A stretch of DNA of 43,245 nt from Comamonadaceae bacterium (GTDB lineage Bacteria > Pseudomonadota > Gammaproteobacteria > Burkholderiales > Burkholderiaceae_C). A program made the translations under genes and the position numbers. A model generated the notes under the pieces. That model saw nothing but the letters and a program-made list of their open reading frames with translations. It searched no databases and was not told the origin of the DNA. Location: NCBI GenBank assembly GCA_947374505.1, contig CANCCE010000001.1:1-43245 (forward strand), in the 5' to 3' direction. Shown here one piece after another: positions 24,885-32,824 of this stretch. The stretch's first letter is position 1; the number at the start of each line of letters is the position of its first letter.

Positions 24885-26239
24885 AAACCACCACGCTCAA
24901 GCGCAGCGGCGCCGATGACGGCTTCATCTTGAATGAAGGTTATTTCGCGCGTCGCAATTGGCTCGACTGGCTGTTCGCCGCACTTGTAGTGTGTGGCGGG
25001 CTGTTCGCATTTTTCCGCTATCAAGCCCACATGGACGTGTACGAAAAAGGGATCTTGCTGGGTGTTATTCCCGCAGCCATTGCCATGGGTTGGTTCTGGC
25101 GTCCACTGCGCGCCTTGATGTTGGTGGTGACGGTCGGCTCGCTGCTCGGCATCGTCTCGTATCAAGGCGAGCTGGCGCGTGCAGAGCAGGTTTTTTGGCT
25201 GAAGTATTTCCTCTCCAGCCAATCCGCTATTTTGTGGATGAGCGTGCTGTTTTTCATGGGCACTATTTTTTACTGGCTCGGCATGGTGGCGAGTCGCGGT
25301 GAAGGCGGCAACAGCGCCGCTTTCGAGTCGATGGGCTCCAAAATTGTCTGGGTCGCCATCGGTATGGCCTTGATTGGCACGATGGTGCGCTGGTATGAGG
25401 GCTATCTGATCGGGCCAGACATCGGCCATATCCCGGTCAGTAATTTGTATGAAGTGTTCGTCTTGTTTTCTTGGATGACGGCCGCCTTTTACATGTACTT
25501 TGAAGCCCAATACAAGACCCGCGCTCTGGGTGCTTTTGTGATGTTGGTGGTGAGTGCCGCAGTCGGTTTTCTGCTCTGGTACACAGTTGTCCGCGAAGCC
25601 CACGAAATTCAGCCGCTGGTGCCCGCTTTAAAAAGCTGGTGGATGAAACTGCATGTGCCCGCTAACTTCATTGGCTACGGCATGTTTGCGTTGGCCGCGA
25701 TGGTCGCGCTGGCCTACCTGATCAAGCAGCAAGCCACAGAAAAGCGCTGGTACAAACTGACGCCGTTGTGGATGCTTGGTGTGGTGATCTGCTTTGTGCC
25801 GATTGTTTTTCGCAAGTCGGCAGCGGATGTCGGTGGCGGCAATTACTGGCTCGGTTACCTGTTTGTGTCAGGCTTGATTTCAGCCGGCATTTTGCTGGGT
25901 CGCCAGCGACTTGCCGAGCGGCTGCCCAGCTTTGAACTGCTCGACGACGTGATGTACAAAGCCATCGCTGTTGGTTTTGCCTTCTTCACCATCGCCACGG
26001 TGCTGGGCGCGTTGTGGGCCGCGGAAGCTTGGGGCGGCTATTGGAGCTGGGACCCGAAAGAAACCTGGGCCCTGATCGTTTGGCTCAACTACGCGGCTTG
26101 GTTGCACATGCGCCTCATGAAGGGCTTGCGCGGCACTGTGGCGGCTTGGTGGGCACTGGTCGGGCTGGCTGTGACCTCTTTCGCCTTCCTGGGCGTCAAT
26201 ATGTTTTTGTCGGGATTGCACAGCTACGGCGAACTGTGA
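24881..26239 (+). CDS. ccsB: Cytochrome c biogenesis protein CcsB (also called CcsA/ResC)
   Basis: A 452-residue polytopic membrane protein of the haem-handling family. The Trp-rich periplasmic WWD domain reads WGGYWSWDPKETWALIVWL (about residues 384-402), followed by a His-containing segment AAWLHMRL; several other helices are obvious. It forms the System II synthase with ResB, whose gene overlaps it by four bases. Together with the cytochrome c4 gene upstream this is a respiration-linked group. Confidence 0.95.
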   Translation: MKTTTLKRSGADDGFILNEGYFARRNWLDWLFAALVVCGGLFAFFRYQAHMDVYEKGILLGVIPAAIAMGWFWRPLRALMLVVTVGSLLGIVSYQGELARAEQVFWLKYFLSSQSAILWMSVLFFMGTIFYWLGMVASRGEGGNSAAFESMGSKIVWVAIGMALIGTMVRWYEGYLIGPDIGHIPVSNLYEVFVLFSWMTAAFYMYFEAQYKTRALGAFVMLVVSAAVGFLLWYTVVREAHEIQPLVPALKSWWMKLHVPANFIGYGMFALAAMVALAYLIKQQATEKRWYKLTPLWMLGVVICFVPIVFRKSAADVGGGNYWLGYLFVSGLISAGILLGRQRLAERLPSFELLDDVMYKAIAVGFAFFTIATVLGALWAAEAWGGYWSWDPKETWALIVWLNYAAWLHMRLMKGLRGTVAAWWALVGLAVTSFAFLGVNMFLSGLHSYGEL

Positions 26240-26287
26240 CGTCGAGAGGGTGGCTGATGCCGACCTGTTTTGTGAATTGAATCAACC

Positions 26288-27364
26288 ATGACCATTCTCA
26301 TCACCGGCGGTGCCGGCTTCATTGGCGGCAACTTTGTGCTCGACTGGCTGGCCCAGTCGGACGAGCCGGTCATCAACCTCGACAAACTCACCTACGCCGG
26401 TAACCCGGAAACCCTGGTCAGCCTGCAGGGCGATGCCCGCCACACCTTGGTGCAGGGCGACATCGCCGACAGCGCCTTGGTCGCCAGCCTGTTGGCGCAG
26501 CACCAGCCGCGCGCGGTGCTCAACTTTGCGGCTGAGTCGCATGTCGACCGTTCTATTCATGGGCCTGAAGACTTTATCCAGACCAATATCGTCGGCACTT
26601 TTCGCTTGCTTGAGTCTGTGCGGGCCTATTGGACTGAGCTGCCCGCAGACGCCAAGGCCGCGTTTCGCTTTTTGCATGTGTCGACCGATGAGGTGTATGG
26701 TTCTTTGAGCAAAGACGCACCGGCCTTCACCGAAGAGCACCGCTACGAGCCCAACAGCCCTTACAGCGCCAGCAAAGCCGCCAGCGACCATTTGGTGCGC
26801 TCCTGGCACCACACCTATGGCCTGCCGGTGCTCACCACCAACTGTTCTAACAACTACGGGCCGTATCACTTCCCTGAAAAGCTGATCCCGCTGATGATCG
26901 TCAACGCGCTGGCGGGCAAGGCCCTGCCGGTGTACGGCGACGGCATGCAGGTGCGTGACTGGCTATACGTCAAAGACCACTGCAGCGCCATCCGTGAGGT
27001 GCTGGCGCGCGGCCGCTTGGGTGAGGTTTACAACGTCGGTGGCTGGAACGAAAAGCCCAACATCGACATCGTCAACACCGTCTGCAGCCTGTTGGATGAA
27101 ATGCGCCCCAAGGCCGACGGCCACAGCTACAGCACACAAATCACCTACGTCAAAGACCGGCCCGGCCACGACCGCCGCTACGCCATAGACGCCAGCAAGC
27201 TCCAGCGCGAACTCGGCTGGAAGCCAGCCGAAACCTTCGAGACCGGCATTCAAAAAACCATCGCCTGGTATCTGGATAACCCTGACTGGGTCGCCCACGT
27301 GCAAAGCGGCGCCTATCGGCAGTGGGTGCAAACGCAGTACGCCGGCAGTTCGAATTCCGTGTAA
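26288..27364 (+). CDS. rfbB: dTDP-glucose 4,6-dehydratase
   Basis: A 358-residue extended short-chain dehydrogenase. ITGGAGFIGGNFV binds NAD, STDEVYG and YSASKAASD (YxxxK) form the active site at about residues 135-170, and NCSNNYGPYHFPEKLIPL is the typical RmlB substrate region. It makes dTDP-4-keto-6-deoxyglucose, the second step to dTDP-L-rhamnose. It heads the polysaccharide locus. A toxin-antitoxin module now separates it from rfbD. Confidence 0.96.
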   Translation: MTILITGGAGFIGGNFVLDWLAQSDEPVINLDKLTYAGNPETLVSLQGDARHTLVQGDIADSALVASLLAQHQPRAVLNFAAESHVDRSIHGPEDFIQTNIVGTFRLLESVRAYWTELPADAKAAFRFLHVSTDEVYGSLSKDAPAFTEEHRYEPNSPYSASKAASDHLVRSWHHTYGLPVLTTNCSNNYGPYHFPEKLIPLMIVNALAGKALPVYGDGMQVRDWLYVKDHCSAIREVLARGRLGEVYNVGGWNEKPNIDIVNTVCSLLDEMRPKADGHSYSTQITYVKDRPGHDRRYAIDASKLQRELGWKPAETFETGIQKTIAWYLDNPDWVAHVQSGAYRQWVQTQYAGSSNSV

Positions 27365-27384
27365 TATGACGTTGTGTTATTACA
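27360..27384. promoter_or_regulatory. Inverted repeat before vapB, candidate VapBC operator
   Basis: TGTAATA (27360-27366) and TATTACA (27378-27384) are perfect 7-bp arms with an 11-bp spacer. The left arm contains the rfbB stop codon and the right arm ends 13 bp before the vapB ATG. Toxin-antitoxin complexes bind such repeats to control their own operon; binding here is inferred. Confidence 0.45.
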
Positions 27385-27397
27385 TTGAGAGTCGTAA

Positions 27398-27652
27398 ATG
27401 TCCATCACAGCCAAACTTTTCATGAGCGGACGAAGCCAAGCCATCCGGCTACCGGCTAAATTGCGCCTGGATGCCAAAGAAGTTCGTATTGAGCAGGTTG
27501 GCAATGCCCTTTGGGTGCAGCCCGAGCCGACGGGCAGCCCGCAGACGATGGCTGAATGGTTGACGGATTTTTACGCCACCACCGAAGCCTTGCCAGAGGC
27601 CTTTCTGGCGGATCGCAACGACAGTCCGCCGCAAACGCGTGACTGGTCTTGA
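27398..27652 (+). CDS. vapB: VapB/VagC-type antitoxin (AbrB-like)
   Basis: An 84-residue protein. The N-terminal half (SITAKLFMSGRSQAIRLPAKLRL, quoted here only as landmarks SGRSQAIRLP) is the swapped-hairpin AbrB-like DNA-binding domain of VagC/VapB antitoxins; the C-terminal half is acidic and would wrap the toxin. The PIN-domain toxin gene follows after 15 bp. Presumably the protein neutralises VapC and represses the pair through the inverted repeat upstream. Confidence 0.85.
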   Translation: MSITAKLFMSGRSQAIRLPAKLRLDAKEVRIEQVGNALWVQPEPTGSPQTMAEWLTDFYATTEALPEAFLADRNDSPPQTRDWS

Positions 27653-27667
27653 GTTCAGTCATCAGCC

Positions 27668-28078
27668 ATGACGATGCGCCGGACCTTGGATACCAATATT
27701 TGCAGCTACGCGCTGCGACGCAGACCTGCCTCCATGGTCGAGCGTTTTGCCGGTCTCGACCGCGGACAGCTTTGGTTGTCTGCGATCGTGGCGGCAGAGC
27801 TGCGATTTGGGGCTGCCAAGCTGGCGTCTGTCAAGTTTTCGGCTGCTGTCGAAGCTTGGCTGGCCGGTTTTGACGTCCGTCCATGGCCGACAGAGGCCGC
27901 ACATCACTATGCCGTTATTCGTGCGGCTCTTGAGCGCAGTGGACAACCGATTGGCGGCATGGACCTGATGATTGCTGCGCATGCCATGGCGGAAGACTCA
28001 GTGCTGGTCACCAACAATGCGCGTGAATTTTTATGCGTACCCGGTTTGGCCGTTGAAGAGTGGGCTTTAGACGCATGA
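27668..28078 (+). CDS. vapC: VapC-type PIN-domain ribonuclease toxin
   Basis: A 136-residue PIN-domain protein. The acidic metal-binding residues are visible: Asp in LDTNICSYAL (about residue 8), Glu in IVAAELRFG (about 44) and Asp in IGGMDLMIAAHA (about 99); VTNNAREF and VPGLAVEEW are typical of the C-terminus. Such toxins cleave tRNA or rRNA. ATG 27668 is used, 27674 is possible. Its stop overlaps the rfbD start (ATGA), so toxin and sugar enzyme are translationally coupled. Confidence 0.88.
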   Translation: MTMRRTLDTNICSYALRRRPASMVERFAGLDRGQLWLSAIVAAELRFGAAKLASVKFSAAVEAWLAGFDVRPWPTEAAHHYAVIRAALERSGQPIGGMDLMIAAHAMAEDSVLVTNNAREFLCVPGLAVEEWALDA

Positions 28079-29007
28079 AGATCCTCCTGCTCGGCAAAAA
28101 CGGCCAAGTCGGCCAAGCGCTGCAGCGCACGCTGGCCCCTTTGGGTGAGCTGGTGGCGCTTGACCGGAATCAAGGCGGCGAAGGTCTTTGTGGCGACCTC
28201 GGTCAACCCGAAGCCCTGGCTGCGACGATCCGCCAACTGCGCCCCGACGTCATCGTCAACGCTGCCGCCTACACCGCTGTCGACAAAGCCGAGAGCGAGC
28301 CCGAGCAAGCCCGTCTTATCAATGCGAACGCCCCTGAAGTGCTGGCCCGCGAGGCTGAAGCCTTGGGTGCCTGGCTGATTCACTACAGCACCGACTACGT
28401 CTTCAACGGCAGCGGCAATGAGCCCTGGCAAGAAACAGATGCCACTGCGCCGCTCAATGTGTACGGTCAAACCAAGCTCGAAGGCGAGTTGCGTGTGCAG
28501 GCCGCTTGCACCCGACATTTGATTTTCAGGACCAGCTGGGTGTATGCCGCGCACGGCAGCAACTTCGCCAAGACCATGCTCAAGCTGGCCCAGGAGCGCG
28601 AGCGACTGACAGTGATCAACGACCAATGGGGTGCACCCACCGGCGCTGAGTTGATTGCCGGCGTGACTGCTACGGCAATTCAGAAGGTCTTTGAAAATAA
28701 AAGCCTGCAAACTTATCAAGATGCACTCGCCGGTCTCTACCACTTGGTCGCCGCCGGCGAAACCCACTGGCACGCCTACGCCAGTCACGTCATTCGCCAA
28801 GCCAAAATGCTGCGGCCCGACATGCCCTGGGCCGTGCAAGAGATCGTGCCCGTGCCGTCCACCGCCTTTGTCATCGCGGCCCAACGCCCGCATAATTCCC
28901 GTCTGAACACCGGCAAGCTACAAGCTGCGTTCGGCATCAGTCTGCCCGACTGGCAGCAAGGTGTTGACAGCATGTTGGCTGAAATTTTGACCCATAAAGA
29001 CATATGA
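28075..29007 (+). CDS. rfbD: dTDP-4-dehydrorhamnose reductase
   Basis: A 310-residue enzyme for the last step to dTDP-L-rhamnose. KILLLGKNGQVGQALQ is the NAD(P)-binding start, STDYVFNGSG and YGQTKLEGE (YxxxK) form the active site at about residues 104-145, and RTSWVYAAHGSNFAKTM is conserved. ATG 28075 overlaps the vapC stop and gives the correct N-terminus; the frame is open a few codons further upstream. The stop overlaps rfbA (ATGA). Confidence 0.95.
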   Translation: MKILLLGKNGQVGQALQRTLAPLGELVALDRNQGGEGLCGDLGQPEALAATIRQLRPDVIVNAAAYTAVDKAESEPEQARLINANAPEVLAREAEALGAWLIHYSTDYVFNGSGNEPWQETDATAPLNVYGQTKLEGELRVQAACTRHLIFRTSWVYAAHGSNFAKTMLKLAQERERLTVINDQWGAPTGAELIAGVTATAIQKVFENKSLQTYQDALAGLYHLVAAGETHWHAYASHVIRQAKMLRPDMPWAVQEIVPVPSTAFVIAAQRPHNSRLNTGKLQAAFGISLPDWQQGVDSMLAEILTHKDI

Positions 29008-29906
29008 CTCAACGCAAAGGCATCATCCTCGCTGGCGGTTCCGGCAGCCGGTTGCACCCGGCCACACTGGCCATGAGCAAGCAACTGCTGCCGGTCTACG
29101 ACAAGCCGATGATTTATTACCCGCTCAGCACCCTGATGCTGGGCGGTGTGCAAGACGTGCTGATCATCAGCACGCCGCAAGACACTCCGCGTTTTGAGCA
29201 ACTGCTGGGCGACGGCAGCCAGTGGGGCATGAACCTGCAGTACGCCGTACAGCCCAGCCCGGACGGTTTGGCACAAGCCTTCTTGATTGGTGAGAAGTTC
29301 CTGAACGGAGCCCCCAGCGCGCTGGTCCTGGGGGACAACATCTTTCATGGCCATGACTTCACGACCCTGCTCGCCGGTGCCAACGCGCAGACCGCAGGCG
29401 CCACTGTGTTTGCCTACCATGTGCAAGACCCTGAGCGCTACGGCGTGGTCGCCTTCAATGCCCAAGGCCAAGCCAGCAGCATTGAAGAAAAACCGCTCAA
29501 ACCCCAAAGCAACTACGCGGTGACGGGCCTGTATTTTTATGACAGCCAGGTGGTTGACATCGCCAAGGCTGTCAAGCCGAGTGCCCGCGGCGAGTTGGAG
29601 ATCACCGCTGTCAACCAAGCGTATCTGGATCAGGGCCAGCTCAACGTGCAGATCATGCAGCGCGGTTACGCCTGGCTAGACACCGGCACCCACGACAGCC
29701 TGCTCGATGCAGGCCAGTTCATCGCCACCCTGGAGCGCCGGCAGGGCCTGAAGATCGCCTGCCTCGAAGAAATCGCTTGGCGCAACGGCTTCATCACCGC
29801 CGAGCAATTCGAAAAGTTAGCCCAGCCTTTGTCTAAAAATGGCTACGGACAATACATGCTGCGCTTGTTGAAAGAAGATAAGCCTGTGATCGGCGGCTCC
29901 ATATGA
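29004..29906 (+). CDS. rfbA: Glucose-1-phosphate thymidylyltransferase
   Basis: A 300-residue nucleotidyltransferase making dTDP-glucose, the first step to dTDP-rhamnose. It shows KGIILAGGSGSRLHPAT, with the sugar-nucleotide transferase signature, SKQLLPVYDKPMIYYPLS, and the metal-site LGDNIFHG at about residue 110. Length is normal for RmlA. It overlaps both neighbours by four bases within the rfbDAC run. Confidence 0.96.
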   Translation: MTQRKGIILAGGSGSRLHPATLAMSKQLLPVYDKPMIYYPLSTLMLGGVQDVLIISTPQDTPRFEQLLGDGSQWGMNLQYAVQPSPDGLAQAFLIGEKFLNGAPSALVLGDNIFHGHDFTTLLAGANAQTAGATVFAYHVQDPERYGVVAFNAQGQASSIEEKPLKPQSNYAVTGLYFYDSQVVDIAKAVKPSARGELEITAVNQAYLDQGQLNVQIMQRGYAWLDTGTHDSLLDAGQFIATLERRQGLKIACLEEIAWRNGFITAEQFEKLAQPLSKNGYGQYMLRLLKEDKPVIGGSI

Positions 29907-30448
29907 AAGCCACCCTCACAGCCATCCCCGGCGTGCTCATCATCGAACCCAAAGTGTTCGGCGACGCGCGCGGTTTCTTCTTTGAAAGCTTCAACCAAAA
30001 GGCCTTCAACGAAGCCACCGGTACTGACCACCAGTTCGTTCAAGACAACCATAGCCGTAGCGCCAAGGGTGTCTTGCGCGGTCTGCACTACCAAGTTAAC
30101 CAGCCGCAGGGCAAGTTGGTCCGCGTGGTGCGCGGCTCAGTATTTGACGTGGCCGTCGACATTCGACCCGAGTCATCGACGTTCGGCCAATGGGTTGGCG
30201 TTGAACTCACTGAAGACAACCACAAACAACTCTGGGTCCCGCCCGGTTTGGCGCATGGGTTTATGGTGCTGAGCGACAGTGCCGACTTTGTGTATAAAAC
30301 CACTGATTACTACGCGCCGGAGTTTGAGCGTTGTATTGCTTGGAATGATCGCGTCATTGGCATCAAATGGCCAATGGATATCGTGCCAAAACTCTCCGCC
30401 AAGGACACACAGGGTCAGTCTTTGGAACAGGCGCTTGCTCTTGCATAA
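29903..30448 (+). CDS. rfbC: dTDP-4-dehydrorhamnose 3,5-epimerase
   Basis: A 181-residue cupin-fold epimerase. GDARGFFFESFNQKAF near the N-terminus, VLRGLHYQ with the catalytic His (about residue 63), LWVPPGLAHGF and the Tyr-containing segment KTTDYYAPEFER are diagnostic of RmlC. It supplies the third step to dTDP-L-rhamnose. After it the base composition changes sharply to AT-rich. Confidence 0.96.
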   Translation: MKATLTAIPGVLIIEPKVFGDARGFFFESFNQKAFNEATGTDHQFVQDNHSRSAKGVLRGLHYQVNQPQGKLVRVVRGSVFDVAVDIRPESSTFGQWVGVELTEDNHKQLWVPPGLAHGFMVLSDSADFVYKTTDYYAPEFERCIAWNDRVIGIKWPMDIVPKLSAKDTQGQSLEQALALA

Positions 30449-30532
30449 CGCGCCTGAGTTGCTAGTCATGACGCATACCCAGATGAAGGGCAACCTGATC
30501 GACGGCCGTCACTGGTTTGAAGTTCTAGTTTG

Positions 30533-31774
30533 ATGGCCATGATAAAAATGGTCGGAATTAGATTAAGTCGCCTTCAGGTGTGTGCGGGTTTTTCAATATT
30601 TTTAAATGCATTATTTTATATAATGTTGCTTTTAAAATATGGCGTAACAAGAGAGGCCGACAATTTCTTGTACTTAATGACGGCTTTGAGTTTTTTAATT
30701 ATATTCCCTCAGGTATTCTGGGGGGCTTTTTTGCCACATTATGTGAATGGGCGGCAGAGTGATAGATTTAATATAATTAAATTTATTTTAAAAGTTACAT
30801 TTATTTTTGGAATTATCAGTATAGCCGTCTTGAATGTGCTGCATTACTTATTTGATGTAGTAAATATATTTACAGCGTCAATATTCTGTTATCTGTTGGC
30901 GCTGCAGGCTTTAAATGAGGCGCTCAAAAAAATTAGTATAGCTGAGCAGAAAATAGAAAGTACGTACCTGGCAGATATTGTGAATTGGATGGTTGTATTG
31001 GTCGTACTTTATTTTGCATCAGGAAATTTTGATCCCTTGTATTCATTGTTGGTTGGGTGCGGTGCATCTATTTCATATATTATTTTTGTCATGCGCGAAG
31101 ATTTTGTAAGTTATTCGACGGCAGTCGGTGATCAATATCCTATTTTTATAAAAGAATCATTTGTATTAAAAACGGGTGCCTTCTTGTATCTTCTGAAAGA
31201 TACTTTTATTGCATCGATTTTAGTGGCTGGTGGCGTGGGGTTGTATGCGACCTATTCGTATGCCAGTAAGGCCGTTACGATGGTCTTCCTATCAATAGTG
31301 ACGCCATACATTGAACGGGAAGGAAACATGCCGGGTATTGAGAATAAGTATCCTGATGGTCGTCGTTTTATGCTTGAAGTTCTGAAAGGTGTTTCGCTGC
31401 CGTACATCTTAATACATGCAGCCATCATTTTATTTCTCGCTTTATCTTTGCATTTTAATTTTCATCTGTATTTTAATTTAAATTATGATCATGTCATTAT
31501 TTTTTATCTAATCCTGGTCCCTCTTTCTTTGGTCTATGTCTGTGAGCATTCATTGAATAAGTACAGTCAAGTCACTCGAAATTTTAGAGTATTGACTTAT
31601 GCGAATGCTATCTGTTTTGCCTCTTATTTTTGTATGTGGTTGATATCGCAGAAGTATGGATTCTATTGGTCATATTTGTTTGCCTTAATGTATGTGGTAC
31701 ACATGATCATAGTTTATGTGTACTTAAATAGGGGCGCGAGAGATGTAAAGAAAGAGTTGAAAGGTGTGATTTGA
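30533..31774 (+). CDS. Wzx/MurJ-like polysaccharide flippase
   Basis: A 413-residue integral membrane protein with about a dozen hydrophobic segments and short loops, the layout of MOP-superfamily lipid-linked oligosaccharide flippases (Wzx). I assign it by topology, position in the sugar locus, and the segment SYASKAVTMVFLSIVTP; no single diagnostic motif is visible. The gene is markedly AT-rich, unlike rfbC before it, which points to recent transfer. ATG 30533 is taken; TTG 30530 directly precedes it. An 84-bp spacer separates it from rfbC and contains only a 21-codon frame. The stop overlaps the next start (TGATG). Confidence 0.75.
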   Translation: MAMIKMVGIRLSRLQVCAGFSIFLNALFYIMLLLKYGVTREADNFLYLMTALSFLIIFPQVFWGAFLPHYVNGRQSDRFNIIKFILKVTFIFGIISIAVLNVLHYLFDVVNIFTASIFCYLLALQALNEALKKISIAEQKIESTYLADIVNWMVVLVVLYFASGNFDPLYSLLVGCGASISYIIFVMREDFVSYSTAVGDQYPIFIKESFVLKTGAFLYLLKDTFIASILVAGGVGLYATYSYASKAVTMVFLSIVTPYIEREGNMPGIENKYPDGRRFMLEVLKGVSLPYILIHAAIILFLALSLHFNFHLYFNLNYDHVIIFYLILVPLSLVYVCEHSLNKYSQVTRNFRVLTYANAICFASYFCMWLISQKYGFYWSYLFALMYVVHMIIVYVYLNRGARDVKKELKGVI

Positions 31775-32805
31775 TGCCCTACTTGGAGTTGGATGATATT
31801 ATTTTTAACATTCAGAAATTTGGCGGTGTCACTACATACTGGCGGGAGTTGACATCTCGTTTGCCCACATTTGTTCCGGGTGAAATAATTCATAGCTCCG
31901 GAAATAAATTGATGAGGGTTTACTCTCCGAAATCTTCGGCTAAAGTCTTCCATTCAAGTCATTTTCGTGTGACCTCGAGTCGTGGTGTAAAAAATGTCAC
32001 TACTATTTACGACCTGATCTATGAAAAGAAGATGGCAGGCGGGCGCGGCCGACTATTGAATTTGTATGAGAGAAAAAAATCAGTGAAATATGCTGATGCC
32101 ATAGTGTGTATTTCTGAGTCGACGCGACGAGATTTCTATGAGTATTACGGGAATTTAATAGGATCAAAGCCGGTCCATGTGATCCATCTGGGTTGTAACT
32201 TTTCGCCTTTAAAGTCGTTAGGGCAAGAGTCTTTAGTTAGACGCTCCGATTTTTTAAAAATGAGGTTGAGTGAAGGTCAATTCTTTTTATACGTCGGCGG
32301 CCGATCGGGGTATAAAAATTTTGATTTATTGCTAAAAGCATTTGTCGCTGGAAATTTTTCCAGTCAAGGTTTTTCTCTTATTTGTACCGGTGCTCAATTT
32401 ACTGATCATGAGCTCGAACAGATTAATAATTTGAAGTTGGAAAAAGCGATTTTTTCGATTGGACTTATCGACGAAGCGACCCTTGGGGGGCTCTATAGTG
32501 TGGCCAGGGCCTTGGTTTATCCATCGATTTACGAGGGTTTTGGTCTGCCACCACTAGAGGCGATGGCCATGGGTTGCCCGGTTATTTGTGCCAACGCTTC
32601 TTCCCTCCCGGAAGTCGTGGGGACGAGCGGAATTCTGGTAGATCCGTATTCGGTCGAAGAACTTGCGGAGGCCATGAGTGCAGTGCTTTTAGAAAGCGTG
32701 AGAGCGAAATTTTCTAAAGCGGGTGTTGAGCGGGCCAAAGCGTTTGACTGGAATGAGTCAGCTTCACGACATGCCAAAGTGTATGAATCCTTAGCGCCGT
32801 TTTGA
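31774..32805 (+). CDS. GT4-type glycosyltransferase
   Basis: A 343-residue GT-B-fold enzyme. The N-domain has FGGVTTYWRELTSRLP and TTIYDLIYEKK; the C-domain has FFLYVGGRSGYKNFDLLLKA, YPSIYEGFGLPPLEAMAMG (the EX7E motif, about residues 250-265) and ASSLPEVVG. It probably adds a mannose- or rhamnose-type sugar to the lipid-linked repeat unit in the cytoplasm. ATG 31774 has AAAGGTG 7 bp upstream. It shares the AT-rich composition of the flippase gene, fading toward its 3' end. Confidence 0.88.
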   Translation: MPYLELDDIIFNIQKFGGVTTYWRELTSRLPTFVPGEIIHSSGNKLMRVYSPKSSAKVFHSSHFRVTSSRGVKNVTTIYDLIYEKKMAGGRGRLLNLYERKKSVKYADAIVCISESTRRDFYEYYGNLIGSKPVHVIHLGCNFSPLKSLGQESLVRRSDFLKMRLSEGQFFLYVGGRSGYKNFDLLLKAFVAGNFSSQGFSLICTGAQFTDHELEQINNLKLEKAIFSIGLIDEATLGGLYSVARALVYPSIYEGFGLPPLEAMAMGCPVICANASSLPEVVGTSGILVDPYSVEELAEAMSAVLLESVRAKFSKAGVERAKAFDWNESASRHAKVYESLAPF

Positions 32806-32824
32806 TTATTCATTGAGGATGTGT

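Noticed and set aside
24788..25603. Minus-strand open frame of 271 codons
   Set aside because: It is antisense to resB/ccsB. The His- and Gln-rich product resembles no family.
30468..30533. 21-codon frame (MTHTQMKGNLIDGRHWFEVLV region) between rfbC and the flippase gene
   Set aside because: It is too short, lacks a clear ribosome binding site and has no recognisable family; it may be a remnant of a lost gene.
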